A stretch of DNA of 64,000 nt from Undaria pinnatifida (taxonomy: Eukaryota; Sar; Phaeophyceae; Laminariales; Alariaceae), in NCBI GenBank assembly GCA_012845835.1, contig JABAKD010000001.1, positions 12,049,501 through 12,113,500 of the forward strand, written 5' to 3'. Every line of letters begins with the position of its first letter. Position 1 is the stretch's first letter. Shown piece by piece: positions 46,463 to 57,460 of the stretch. Under the pieces are notes generated by a model that worked only from the letters and a program-made list of their open reading frames with translations, made no database searches and was not told the DNA's origin. The translations under genes and the position numbers were made by a program.

Positions 46463-47144
46463 GGCGGGGCGGGGGGGATGGGGGACGGGTATTCGTTGGT
46501 AGCGTGCCCTAGAACATAAATCGTTGATCACGCACCCCTTTCGAGTGGGAGCACCGTTGCTGCTCCTCGATCGCAACACCTCTCCCAAAAATGTGTTTGA
46601 TTTTAGTGGAAGGCGACAGACATTGAGGGTTGACCCTGGGCGTGAGTTCGAGCCCCCATACACTTCAGTGTTCATTTGCTTTTTCAAACGCTTCTTTAAA
46701 ATAACACTAATATTTTTTTTCAACCTTTTTTTCCATTTGTTTGCACGTAATATTCCTGCTTGCTTTGTTTTTGACGTTTTTTTTGTTTACGCTCTCCAGA
46801 GGCAGGAACCCCTCTGCATCAGGTTCCTGAGCTCGGCCTCTATATTATTTTTCTTTTCACACACTAACGTTAAGATACTATCCTTTTCCAGGTCTCGTTC
46901 GACGCAGTATCACACCGGGTGTGTGTTTTTCTACATTGTGCAAAGACAAAAAAGCCAGCTTAGCTCAGCTCAGATACAGCTATTGCTCAGCAGCGCGCAG
47001 CGCAGCGCCGTGTGGTGACGTGCCTTGCCCTGCGGTGCTGCGCAGTGCTTCCTTTCAAACACGCAGTACTGGTCCAGGAGGTATCATGCGAAGTACCAGG
47101 TACGAGGTACCGGTATGTACGTGTTGTGTGAACTCGGCTTTTTG
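46463..47144. other. Possible tRNA-like repeat, otherwise nothing recognised
   Basis: 46,523-46,585 resembles 5,031-5,093 (TTGA(T/C)CACGCA-CC, then GGAGCACCGTT). A B-box-like GTGAGTTCGAGCCCCCA lies at 46,637. The rest is anonymous. Confidence 0.4.
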
Positions 47145-48460
47145 TAGGGCTGCAAGTCGGTTTCATATAACGACTAATATAAGTGAGTAGTCGCTTGTCC
47201 GCGAAGCCGACTAGCTGACCTCAGTCGGTAAGTCGCCACTGGCTTGTCGGCTAAAGTCAGGCGAGTGAACCGAGCCCCAACAAGCCCCACCGGCCAAGGG
47301 GACCCCGCTGGAGGCGTTCCCGGAGGTCCCTCCGACGAAAACTATGCTATTTGGTTTCATTTTACGCAAGAAAAGGGCATAAAATATGGCCTGGATTCAC
47401 GAAAGTTTTAAACGAAAAAACAAGAATGAAAGCTTCAGTTTACACTAGAAATGCACAAAAAACGAGAGTTACAGCGCATGTACAAGGTAAAAAGTCTACA
47501 CCCTGGACTAGAGGGGCGTCAACGCTGTTTCAGTCCCAATACTACCTGGCGGGGATACGAGCGAAAACGTGAAGCCATCACCAAGATAGAGGGACAGAAT
47601 TGTCCGCAGCAGAAAAGGTCTTGGATCCCTTGTTGATGTCTCTCCCAACCTTGCGCGAAACGCGCGCGCCGATGACGACCGCAAGCAAGTACTAAACCAT
47701 CGATTGTTAGAGCTGTCGATGATGAACCGAAACATCTTCCTCGTGAATGGCTTGAAGCCGTCCATGTGCCAACGATATTCCCCACCTTCTTCTGGCTCGA
47801 GGCCCCATCACTGCCTCCGCGTTTGCTGCCTGCCCCACGCGCTTTATCATGCTATTTCAGGCCCCGCGATGCCCTCTCCTCTTCGTGTCTAGATGCTGCG
47901 CCTCAAATGGGTAACGGCCCGAACCTCACCTCGGCATCGACGAAATCGCCGTCCGCCTCACAAAGCTTGCACACGGTTATGTCCGGGAGCGAGCCTTTGA
48001 GGTAGACCATGAAAAAGTTCCACAGCGGGTTGTTGGATCTAAGCGGCTTGCTGCGCTCCTGTTCATGCTTCACGCGGTAAAACACTGTCTCGGGGTCACG
48101 TGCACTCACCAACGTTGTCGGTGGGCCGATAACGGCCACAACGTCGCCGACGGGATCTCCGCCCTCAGCGTTGGCATTGAGTGCGCCAGGGCTGACGCTG
48201 TCGGCACCGTCGAGAAAGATGGGCTGTTCCGCCATGTGTGTCTGTGGATCTCCCACTGTGCGCTGCAGTGTCACAGGGCATGTAATGGGTATCTGCAGAC
48301 GGCAGCAATTTACGTAAAAAGCTGTAACCCGTGTTAAAAAAGCCTTCCTATGGTTAAGTAAACCCAGAAACTCGGAAAGTCGGCACCTCCGTTTCACGAC
48401 TGACTATTAGTCCGACTAATAACCAGTCGGCGACTCAAGTCGTGCCGACTCACAGCCCTA
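47145..48460 (-). mobile_element. Degenerate hAT-type DNA transposon
   Basis: The ends TAGGGCTGCAAGTCGG and CCGACTCACAGCCCTA are terminal inverted repeats of hAT style (TAGGG...), about 1.3 kb apart, with subterminal AGTCGG/CCGACT words. Flanks GCTTTTTG and ATCCTTTTG are only loosely alike, so the 8-bp target duplication is unproven. The transposase-like ORF inside is short and broken, so the copy is not autonomous. Confidence 0.75.
47560..48232 (-). pseudogene. hAT transposase remnant with BED-finger-like segment
   Basis: From a Met at about 48,232 the frame runs to 47,903 and includes NNPLWNFFMVYLKGSLPD, then ITVCKLCEADGDFVDAE. This fits the start of a BED zinc finger (W..FF ... C..C). GAG/GTGAGG after DAE could be a donor. 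The downstream frame has MDGFKPFTRKMFRFIIDSS at 47,765, like the hAT segment after the finger, but in another frame. The C-terminal catalytic domain is absent. Confidence 0.6.
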
Positions 48461-49046
48461 ATCCTTTTGTTTTCTTCATTAATGTGTCCTCCCTCTCGGT
48501 CCTCTTCATTTTTCGTGTTTTTACGCAAATTACGCACACGCACTGCCGATCAGAATGTGACATCTCTGGCCAACAAGCAAACATCACAGCACCGGGCAAT
48601 CAAGCTCTGCACACAGGTAGCTCTTGGCATTATCAAATCATTAGTTGCACCAAATCATGTGGGTCTCTTCTTCCTGCCCCTGCCACCTTTAGTTGTATTC
48701 ATCCTTGTGCGAGCGTAGCACGCGGTGTCAGCCGCCCGCAGAGCGGAGCCCTTGTATTACATACTTTTGAATCGTAGCGTAGAGCGTGATTGCTCCTTCT
48801 TCCGACCCCCGATCTCCATGGTCTCGTCTACAGCCGTGCCCGTCATCGCTCAAAGAGCCCCTCAGCCGAAAAGATTGCTTCGTGAAATTATGTGTTGGCA
48901 GTCCCCCCAATGGCAGGTGTCTCCGCCGCGATGGTGTCATGCGGGGCACAAACAAACCTAGATAGGGTCCCTCGCCCCCCCTGCCGTGATGATGACCCGG
49001 AACAGGGTACCCTAGGCCTAATCCGAGGCCTTTAGCAGGTACCAGG

Positions 49047-49325
49047 TACGTAAGCCGGTCGCCCCGGTGGCGTATCAGGTTATCCTCGAGCCTGGTAGAG
49101 GTCAGTTTCGCGAGTTCGAATCCCCCCGAATGCATACTCCTATAAATTCGTGGAAACTTTTCCTTGGGCACAAATTACCTCGCGGAAAACGCGAGAGCGT
49201 GAGTTAGCAACACTCGGTGAAAAATCGACGACCAGCGGGATTGCTGAACCCTACGCGCGATAAAAATTGGAGGCAAAAAACCGGGAGGGGGGGGGAAGGC
49301 GACACCAGTGACCACGGCTTGTCGT
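49047..49325 (+). mobile_element. tRNA-derived SINE, family B, near full length
   Basis: The head AAGCCGGTCGCCCCGGTGGC, then TATCAGGTTATCCTCGAG, carries A-box-like sequence. A B-box GAGTTCGAATCCCCCC follows. The body has CGCGAGAGCGTGAGTTAGCA, TACGCGCGATAAAAATTGGA and CAGTGACCACGGCTTG. The same order appears reversed at 61,144-61,420. Confidence 0.82.
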
Positions 49326-49335
49326 TAGTAGGCTT

Positions 49336-50465
49336 AGTTCGGGTAAGCTATATTGGTTGACCTTTTGCAAGTGGTCAAACGGACTAATACCCCACTAATT
49401 CCTGAACAAATGGCGTCGTCGACATACTATGGGTTTTTGGATCGTGGGTTCAAATCCAACATCCACCATAATAAACTTTTTCACACTTTCCCCATGCCGA
49501 ACTCGAAAAATACTCTCCCCGGTATACCCGGGAAATGAAACGGCTTGGATAATTGACAGGTCCGCCCGTATATCCGGCCGACCAGCTATCCCGCCGTTTC
49601 AGGGGGGAAGAGTTTTAAGGCTTAGTTTGGGTAAGCTATTGGTTAACCTTTGGCAAGTGGTCAAACGGCAATAATACCCCACTAATTTCTCAACAAATGG
49701 CGTCGTCGGCAGGACACGAGCCTGCGCGGAAAATCACAATGGGTTAATACCCCACTAGTTTATTCACAAATGGCGTCGTCGGCAGGACACGAGCCTGCGC
49801 GGAAAATCACAATGGGTTAAGGAATTAGTGCCGTTTGACCACTTGCAAAAGGTTAACCACTAGCTTTTACCCAAACTAAGCCTTACAACACTCTTCCCCC
49901 CTGAAACGGTGGGGTAGCAGGTCGGTCGGATATACGGGCGGACCTGTCAATTGTCCAAGCCCTTTGATTTCCCGGGTATACCGGGGAGAGTATTTTTCAA
50001 GTTCGACATGGAGAAAGCCTGAAAAAGTTTACTATGGTGGATGTGGGATTTGAACCCACAACCCAAAAAACCGATGGTCTGTCGACGACGCCATTTGTTA
50101 AGGAACTAGTGGGGTATTAGTCCGTTTGACCACTTGCAAAAGGTTAACCAATAGCTTACCCAAACTGAGCCTTATAACACCCCCCCCCCCTGAAACGGCG
50201 AGATGGCAGGTCGGCCAGATATACGGGCGGACCCGTCAATATCCAAGCGGTTGCATTTCCCGGGTATACCGGGGAGAGTATTTATCAAGTTCGACATGGG
50301 GAAAGTGTGAAAAAGTTTATTTTGGTGGATGTTGGATTTGAACCCACGACCCAAAAACCCATGGTATGTCGACGACGCCATTTGTTGAGGAATTAGTGGG
50401 GTATTAGTCCGTTTGACCACTTGCAAAAAAAGGTTAACCAACAACTTACCCGATCTATGCCTTAT
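49336..50465. repeat. Palindromic repeat cluster with tRNA T-arm-like segments
   Basis: A unit of about 310 bp (GGCTTAGTT...GGTAAGCTAT, TTGCAAGTGGTCAAACGG, GTGGGTTCAAATCCAACATC, CCCCGGTATACCCGGGAAAT, CCGCCCGTATATCCGGCCGA) occurs once on + (49,336-49,620) and twice on - (49,830-50,130; 50,130-50,465). Two tandem 65-bp pieces (49,690-49,820) between them carry GGCAGGACACGAGCCTGC, a reversed T-arm-like sequence. Confidence 0.75.
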
Positions 50466-51530
50466 ATCATTGTCAAGTAAGCTGGAAAGTAGAAGTGTGC
50501 ACAAGAAAAATAAAACAATATATACATACAGGCCGTGCACCGCTACCCAAATCATTGTGTTTTATGTTCACACCCTAATCCCACCCCCTATAATTTTGGG
50601 GCTAGGTTAGGGCTTACGCTTCGGGTCGAGGTGGAATCTGGTACCAGGTATATCGGTATACTACTACGACGTAGCAGTACATATTGAGTAGCAGGGGTGC
50701 GGTATTGTGTACACATTATGTCCTTGGGGGTGCACGGTGCATGGGTTTTTTCTGTTGTACTACGCTTATCCAAAAGCTACGGTGTGCCAAGAAAAGCGCC
50801 CAATGTATTTTCGTCAGAAGGTGAGGTAGATATATGATTTGGATCATAAGAGGCTGAAGGCCACGGTCATGAGGTCTAGGGTCTTTGACGAGGAAAACAG
50901 CATGTATGAACGGATTCAAGCTGTAAGGTGCATACTTGTAGGTGATATCAGTTGCAAAAGCAATCACCAGGAGACAGAAGAACATGATGATTCAAAGACA
51001 GACCTCAGACCTAAATATGATCCACCGAGCTCGAGAAAGTGCGCTCATACGACTCCTGCAGGCGGAGCGGGCTTCTGGTGCACAGGGGATCACGTATCCC
51101 AGCAAGGCAGAGAGGCAACAATAGATGGTAAGTGATTGCTCATCTCCTAGACCGAAGGCTGTGGTCTGGAGAAGAAGGTACGTGAGCAGCGCGGACCACC
51201 AAACTACGGGGAGGGGTCGCGGATGACGCGGATCCCGTTGTTACGACTACGCCTCTCTGTCTTCGTAACTCCCGGAAAAAGGTTCCGAACCGTAACTGAT
51301 GCTACTTCAGTCAGTGGTTCGAGAGTCTCGAATCCGAGTTGAAAAAAGGGGTATCCCCTACCACATTATATACATTATACATATATAGACTATTACTATA
51401 TCATTTGTACATAGCCTTGGTCGTGCGGTCTACACTCTGTTTCTTTTAAACATGACAAAACCAACTAACAAAGACATACTTGTACACTTATTTTTTTCAT
51501 TTTATATATTATGTACCTTCAGGTATAATT
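50466..51530. other. Anonymous stretch with an uncertain exon-like segment
   Basis: 50,860-51,135 is open on both strands. The - strand frame reads MFFCLLVIAFATDI, then KYAPYSLNPFIHAVFL (hydrophobic). The + strand frame ends ATIDG before GTAAGT. Neither is a family I can name. Confidence 0.25.
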
Positions 51531-51534
51531 ATAA

Positions 51535-52608
51535 AAAAAAAAAATACGATCCAGCTGAGAGATCGAGATTTTGTCGAAAATTGTATTTGCAAGCTGTGTG
51601 TGATACTCCGATCGCGCGTATTGCGGGTTGTGTGTCCTCATTAAGGATAACGGTCGGCGCCTCTACTTGGAAGTACAGTGTAGCTATCAAGGTCAACAGG
51701 GTGATGTTAGTCAGTCTATGCGCGGAAACTATAAAACCCGTTTCTGAGGGGGACAAAATCTGACAGCTATGGTGAAAGGAAATGCACCAGTTTATCGAGT
51801 GCATCCTGTAAGTCGTGTAACCGTTGAGGGGAGGGCGGAGTTTCAAAGGGCGTGGGGGCATGTGTTTGATCAAGATAGAGCGGGGGGCGGGGGGAGGCGA
51901 GCGGGGCAACTCAACCTGTGCGTGGAAACTGTACATCCTTAAATGTGACGGTTTTGTAAGGAATGCACCAGTTTATCATGTATCTCCTGTAAGTCGTACA
52001 ACCAGTGAGGAGAGGGCGAAGTATTCGAGGGCGTGGGTGGGGGGGGGGGGGGGGGGGGGGGGCAAAAGGGTTTCAAACAGCTTTAGGTCGCATAGATGTA
52101 GGGGTTTGCTATACGCGTGGTGCCAGGTCTAGGTGATGGTGCAGGTGGTGGGGAAGGACGGGGCGTCGGGGGAGGGGGGCGGGCGGGCGGGTAATAAATC
52201 GGAGCAGCGGCATGGGTGGCTCTAGAAAGATACTGAGGTGATTTCGGTGTGAGGTGAGGTGGTTGAGCAAGTGGAAGCGGGGAAAAGAAATGGGGAGGGG
52301 GGGATTTTTTTTTTTTTGGGGGGGGGGGGGAAGGGGTTTTTAACAGGTTTAGGTCGCATATATGTAGGGGCATGCTGTACGCGTGGTGCTAGGTCTAGGC
52401 GATCGCGCGGGTGGTGGGGAAGGAGGGGGCGGTGGGGGGGGGGGGGATTAAACTAAAGCTACGTCATGGATGGCTAGGAAAATAATGACGTGATATCAAT
52501 TGCGTAGGAGTGTTTACTACTCTGGCCGATTCCGATTTTAGGTGGATCGATAGAACAAGAGGAAACGGAGAGTGAAAAAAAATAATAAAAAGGGACGGGG
52601 GGGGAGGG

Positions 52609-52645
<37 letters not shown>

Positions 52646-52870
52646 AATGAGTTGGAGCTACGGCAAGGATGGCTAGAAAGATCATGAGGTGATATGAGCT
52701 GGCTGGTAGTGTTTACTACTCTGACAGCTTTTGATTTTAGGTGGGGCGTTTGAACAAGAGTGATCGGGGGGGGGCGGGGGGTGGGGGGCGGGCGGAACAT
52801 TGCAATATGTGCGCGGAAACTATACATCCTTGAATGGGACAAATCTGACGGTTGTAGCAAGAACACATCC
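51535..52870 (+). mobile_element. Foldback element, left arm and internal repeats
   Basis: 51,545-51,790 matches the left arm at 54,061-54,300 (ATCCAGCTGAGAGATCGAGA, GTCCTCATTAAGGATA, GTCAACAGGGTGATGTTAGT, GAGGGGGACAAAATCTGACA). 51,790-52,870 holds repeated blocks of GTGCGTGGAAACT, ACATCCTT and GTAAGTCGTACAACCAGTGA, each followed by long G tracts. No matching right arm is seen. Confidence 0.75.
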
Positions 52871-52984
52871 CCTTATATCGCCTGCCTGGTATTGTTTATT
52901 TCCCTAGCAGATTTGATGTTATAGCTTCACAATTTGATTATTGTACATGGGTCGCAAGATAGAATAATTCAGTCGATAGGTACA

Positions 52985-53690
52985 ATCATGTAGTTACCAT
53001 GATTTTGCCGCGCCGTTGTGGGGCTCTGGCATCGCAAATTATTAGAAAGAGATACATGTTGCAAACTACAACAGGCGAGGTGATGTGGTCATGCAATGTC
53101 ACCACCATTGAGCACGAGGGGGAGAAGAGCAAATCGTCGGTGTTTGAAAAGGAACGCTTGGTGTACCCGCGCTCACTTACGTTGCTTCGTTAGTCATACT
53201 TCGTTTGGCATAAGTTGGGAGGCGATCATGCAGGCGGTAAGCACGAAATACCCTACGTAATAGGTTGGTAGTGTGGTCCACCGCAATTTTAACATATCTG
53301 CCTGTACTTCCTTTTCACATTATTATTAGGTCATGCCCGATTTTATGTCCATTATTTTTACCGTGCCGATGTGGGGCTCTGAGGGCGCCATTTCTCTAAG
53401 ACAGAGATACATATCACAAGTGCAGCAAGCGAGGTGATGTGGTTATGCTATGTCACCACTATTGACCACGAGGGGAAGAGGTGCAAATCGTCATTGTTTT
53501 GAAAGGAGCGCTTGACGTGCCCGCGCTCAATGACGTTACTCCGTTAGGCGTATGCTACTGCGCTTGGTAGAGGTTGTCAGGCGATCATGCAGACGGCAGG
53601 TAGGCACGAAATGCCCTGCGTAATAGGTTGGTGGTGTGGTCTACCGCAGTTTTAGCATGCCTGCCTTTACTTAGTATATATGCATTATTA
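52985..53690. repeat. 353-bp tandem duplication, two diverged copies
   Basis: The copies at about 52,985-53,335 and 53,338-53,690 share GTGGGGCTCTG, AGCGAGGTGATGTGGT, GGCGATCATGCAG and GTAATAGGTTGGT. The words CCCGCGCTCA and CACGAGGGG also recur. Divergence is roughly 15-20 percent by eye. Confidence 0.85.
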
Positions 53691-53849
53691 TGTACCAGGA
53701 ACTATATTATTAGTGATTCCTATACAGTGCCGATGTCAAGTCAGAAATACTGGCACTGTACGTACACTCTTGGGGTTATTAAACCTGAAACAATGTTTGT
53801 GGGCTCCCCAGGTATTGTTAAAACGTATACCCGTACCCCGGGTATTGCA

Positions 53850-53995
53850 CCACAGTCTTACAGAAGTCACAGAAGTTCCGGATTAGGGTATGGGGGTCTT
53901 ACAGAACTTACACAAGTTTCTGGTACGGTGCGGAAGTGTTACATAACTCACAGAAGTTCCGGGTATTATGGCACGGGCGTACATAACTAACATGA
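53850..53995. repeat. ACAGAAGTTCCGGGTA minisatellite, left part
   Basis: Units of about 25-30 bp with CTTACAGAAGT and CAGAAGTTCCGGGTA(C/T). The same minisatellite resumes at 55,755, on the other side of the foldback element. Confidence 0.82.
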
Positions 53996-54056
53996 TAAGT
54001 CATAAAAATTATATACGTACCTGGTACGTACCCCGCGTATCTATTATAAAAAATGA

Positions 54057-55298
54057 AAGTACACTCCAGCTGTGAGATCGAAGATTTCGTCGAAACTCAT
54101 CTTTGCAAGCTGTGTGTGATACTCCGATCGCGCGTATTACGGGTCGTGTGTCCTCATTAAGGATATAGGTCGGCGACTCCCCTTGTAACTACAGTGTAGC
54201 TATCCGGGTCAACAGGGTGATGTTAGTCAGTCTGTGCGCGGAAACTATAAAAACCGTTTCAGAGGGGGACAAAATCTGACAGCTAGCTGTGGAGGGAAAT
54301 GTATCCGTTTATCAAGTGAATCCTGTAAGTCGAATATCCGGTGAGGGGGGGGCGGAGTTTTGAAGGAGGGGGCCTGGTTTCGATCAAAAGCGAGCGGGGT
54401 TGGAGGGGGGGGGAAGCGCGCGGGGGGGGGAGGGGACTGGGGGGGGGGGGGCGGACGGGCGGGCAATTTGTGCGTGGAAGCTATAAATCCTTTAGGGGGA
54501 TACATCTGACGGTTTTTGGGAATATATATATTTGTGACCTAAACCTCCTAAACATCCCCCCCCCCCCCTCTTGCTCTCCCTTACTCAAACGCCCCACCAA
54601 ATATCAAAATCCGCCACATTAATAAACACTTCACGCACAGGATATCACCTCATTATCTTTCGAGAGCCATCCATGCCGCTGTGTTTCCCCCCCCCCCCCC
54701 CCCCTCCAACGCCCCCTCTTTCCCGACCACCTGCACGATCGCCTAGACCTAGCACCACGCGTATAACAAGCTGATACATATCTTTGATCTCACAGCCGAA
54801 GTGTATTTGAATATTATTTGTGACCTAAACCTCCTAAAAAATCTCCCCCCCCCCCCCCCCCTCTTGCTCTCCCTTACTCAAACGCCCCACCAAATATCGA
54901 AATCCGCCACATTAATAAACACTTCACGCACAGGATATCACCTCATTATCTTTCGAGAGCCATCCATGCCGCTGTGTTCCCCCCCCCCCCCCCCCCCCCC
55001 CCCCCCCGCCTCGAACGCCCCTTTCTTCCCCATCACCCGCACCTTCGCCTAGACCTAGCACCACACGTATAACAAACCCCTCACCTAAAGCCCTTTCCCC
55101 CCCCCCCCGACCCCCGCCCCCGCCCCCACCCTCCCCCCCCAACCCATCCCAACCCCACCCTCTCGAACACTCCACCCTCTCTTTACTCACTGATTGTACG
55201 ACTTACCCCAGGATATACACGATAAACTGATGTATTATTTCCAAAAATGTCACATTTATCCCCTCGAAATAATGTATAGTTTCCAGGCACATATCGAG

Positions 55299-55333
<35 letters not shown>

Positions 55334-55727
55334 CCTCAATAATATACTGGTGCCAAAACCGTCAGATTTATCCCCTCGAAAGGATTTATAGCTTACATGC
55401 ACAAATTGCCCCTTCCCCCCCCCCCCCCCCCCCCCCGCCCCCCTCCAAACCCGCTCGCTTTTGATCTAAACCAGGCCCCCCCTTTCCCTTCACAGCTGTC
55501 AGATTTTGTCCCCCTCAGAAACGGGTTTTATAGTTTCCGCGCACAGACTGACTAAAATCATCCTGTTGACCCTGATAGCTACACTGTAGCTGTAAGGGGA
55601 GTCGCCGACCTATATCCTTAATGAGGACACACAACTCGTAATGCGCGCGATCGGAGTATCACACACAGCTTGCAAAGATGAGTTTCGACGAAATCTTCGA
55701 TCTCGCAGCTAGCTGGAGTGTATTTTA
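54057..55727. mobile_element. Foldback element with arms of about 470 bp
   Basis: The left arm starts TACACTCCAGCTGTGAGATC and the right arm ends with its complement (GCTGGAGTGTATTTT). The arms mirror each other through GTCCTCATTAAGGATATAGG, CAACAGGGTGATGTTAGTCA, AAGCGAGCGGGGTT and GACGGTTTTTG-type words. The centre contains a 285-bp direct duplication (54,530-54,790 and 54,815-55,075) and C tracts. There is no protein-coding sense. It interrupts the ACAGAAGTTCC minisatellite. Confidence 0.85.
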
Positions 55728-55754
55728 ATTTTTACAATATATATTTGGGGTTCT

Positions 55755-55890
55755 GGCGTACATAACTTCCAGAAGTTCCGCGTACGAGTATGTATGTCTT
55801 ATCTTACAGAACGTACAGAAGTTCCGGGTACGGGTATGAATGTGGTACAGAACTTACAGAAGTTCTTTGTAGGGTAATACCTGGGGTAAA
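55755..55890. repeat. ACAGAAGTTCCGGGTA minisatellite, right part
   Basis: TACATAACTTCCAGAAGTTC, TACAGAAGTTCCGGGTACGG and AACTTACAGAAGTTC continue the array seen at 53,850-53,995. Confidence 0.82.
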
Positions 55891-56714
55891 TACCAAAAAA
55901 GTGTGTACGTACCCTACAGAACCCGACCTCGTAATTTTCGGTCTACGGATGTACAACGTCTTGTGTATTGTGTTTTTCTTCTATTGTTTTTGTTGTTGAC
56001 GCTCCTGTACGTGTGCCATGCTCGATGCGACTCTCTCAATGCACTCCCGCCCCCTGTAACCGATAATCCAAGGCATACCCTATCGTGTTTGTCGTTCGTT
56101 GTTGTTGTTTTCGACCCCGTTGCCATTCTTATTCTCTTTTAGTAGGGCATGGTAGCTTTGTGATGGGCTCTTGACAGAGCGCATTTAATATTCGCACTTC
56201 TTCGAAGCTCACGGCCTTCTCCATGGTTTTGGCCAGTCTTCACTCGCCACACTCAAAAACGCTTTCCTGCGTGCCGACTCGTCCCCTGTCATCTGAATAC
56301 AACAGTGTAAGTAGTATAGCAGTGGTGTCAAGGCGGTTTTTTCTTCGCGGTCATCAAACGCGTCGGAAGGAACCGCCGTCTTGATATCGATTTTGTGTGG
56401 TTTCTTACGTACCGGTAGATGTGGTCATATCGGGCACTACCACATCTCCTTGCGACGCCCACGGTCGGCGACATACAACGTCTTCGGCTCGGATGTCTTC
56501 GGCCCGCTTTGTTGGGCGAGCGGCATTTTCGTCTGACGACGCGCTGGATAGATTTAATACAGTACTCTACTGCTGCCACTACGGCTTATATTATTAGTTC
56601 CAACAGCGCTGGCATGTAACAGTTCAGTACTCTTCCGGCCATTTCACTTTTTCGAAAGTTTTGTCGAGCACCTTATGCAGCAGCACTACGTACAATTTGT
56701 CTCCGTATATTATA

Positions 56715-56822
56715 AAAACAAAAATACACTCCAGCTGTGAGATCGAAAATTTTGTCGCAACTCATCTTTGCAAGCTGTGTGCGATACTGCTGTACTCCGA
56801 TTGCGCGTATTACGTATATACG
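56715..56822 (+). mobile_element. Foldback element, left-arm fragment
   Basis: AAATACACTCCAGCTGTGAG, CTCATCTTTGCAAGCTGTGT and CGATTGCGCGTATTACG match the first 100 bp of the left arm. Confidence 0.85.
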
Positions 56823-56859
56823 CCATTTTGATAGTCCTTTTTTTTCATATGTTTTCTGT

Positions 56860-57460
56860 TTTGCAGCTTTTGGACCTGCCGTGATCACAGGCCTCGTCCC
56901 TTCTTCTCCCCGGGTTCAGCAATCCACTGCTCGTCGATTTTTTGTCGAGTGTTGTTGCCAGCTCAATCAAGCTCTCGCGCTTTCCGCAAGTCAAGTAGAG
57001 CACAGTTTTTTTTCTTCACTTATTATCCTCCGTCGGACGGGGGAAAAACAACACTATTCTCATACAACCTCGTGTGTCAACTTAATTGAATTGCGTTCGC
57101 AATCCAGCGTCAGCTGGATGGAGTGTCCTTCAGTTCCTGATAGCGATAGCATAATAAACGAGCTGTCCCTACCGGTGGTCCCCATTATTACTCTATCATG
57201 AGCAGCACAAGCTGCCGTTGTATACGGATGCGTGCGAGTAGGTCGACCCGACCTGGCCCCTGGTGACATTGGTGCGGTGGAGATAGCCACCCGGAACGGC
57301 ATCATTCCGGGTAGTGATGGGCTTGCGCAAGCTCACCCACCAAGTCCTGACGAATTTATACGAGTACGTACGCACTCGGGGGGGCTCGCTCACGAGGCTG
57401 ACATGTGCCCCGTACGAGGATAATAACCTGATACGCCACCGGGGCGACCGGCTTCAATAT
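56860..57460 (-). mobile_element. SINE family B, split copy
   Basis: The body is at 56,868-57,005 (GACCTGCCGTGATCACAGG, CGCTTTCCGCAAGTCAAG) and the tRNA-like head at 57,340-57,455 (AATAACCTGATACGCCACCG, GGGCGACCGGCTTC). About 330 bp of unrelated sequence between them suggests a later insertion. Confidence 0.68.

Noticed and set aside
49047-49140. Functional tRNA gene
   Set aside because: The A- and B-box-like words are present, but acceptor and anticodon stems do not pair and the sequence continues into a repeated SINE body.
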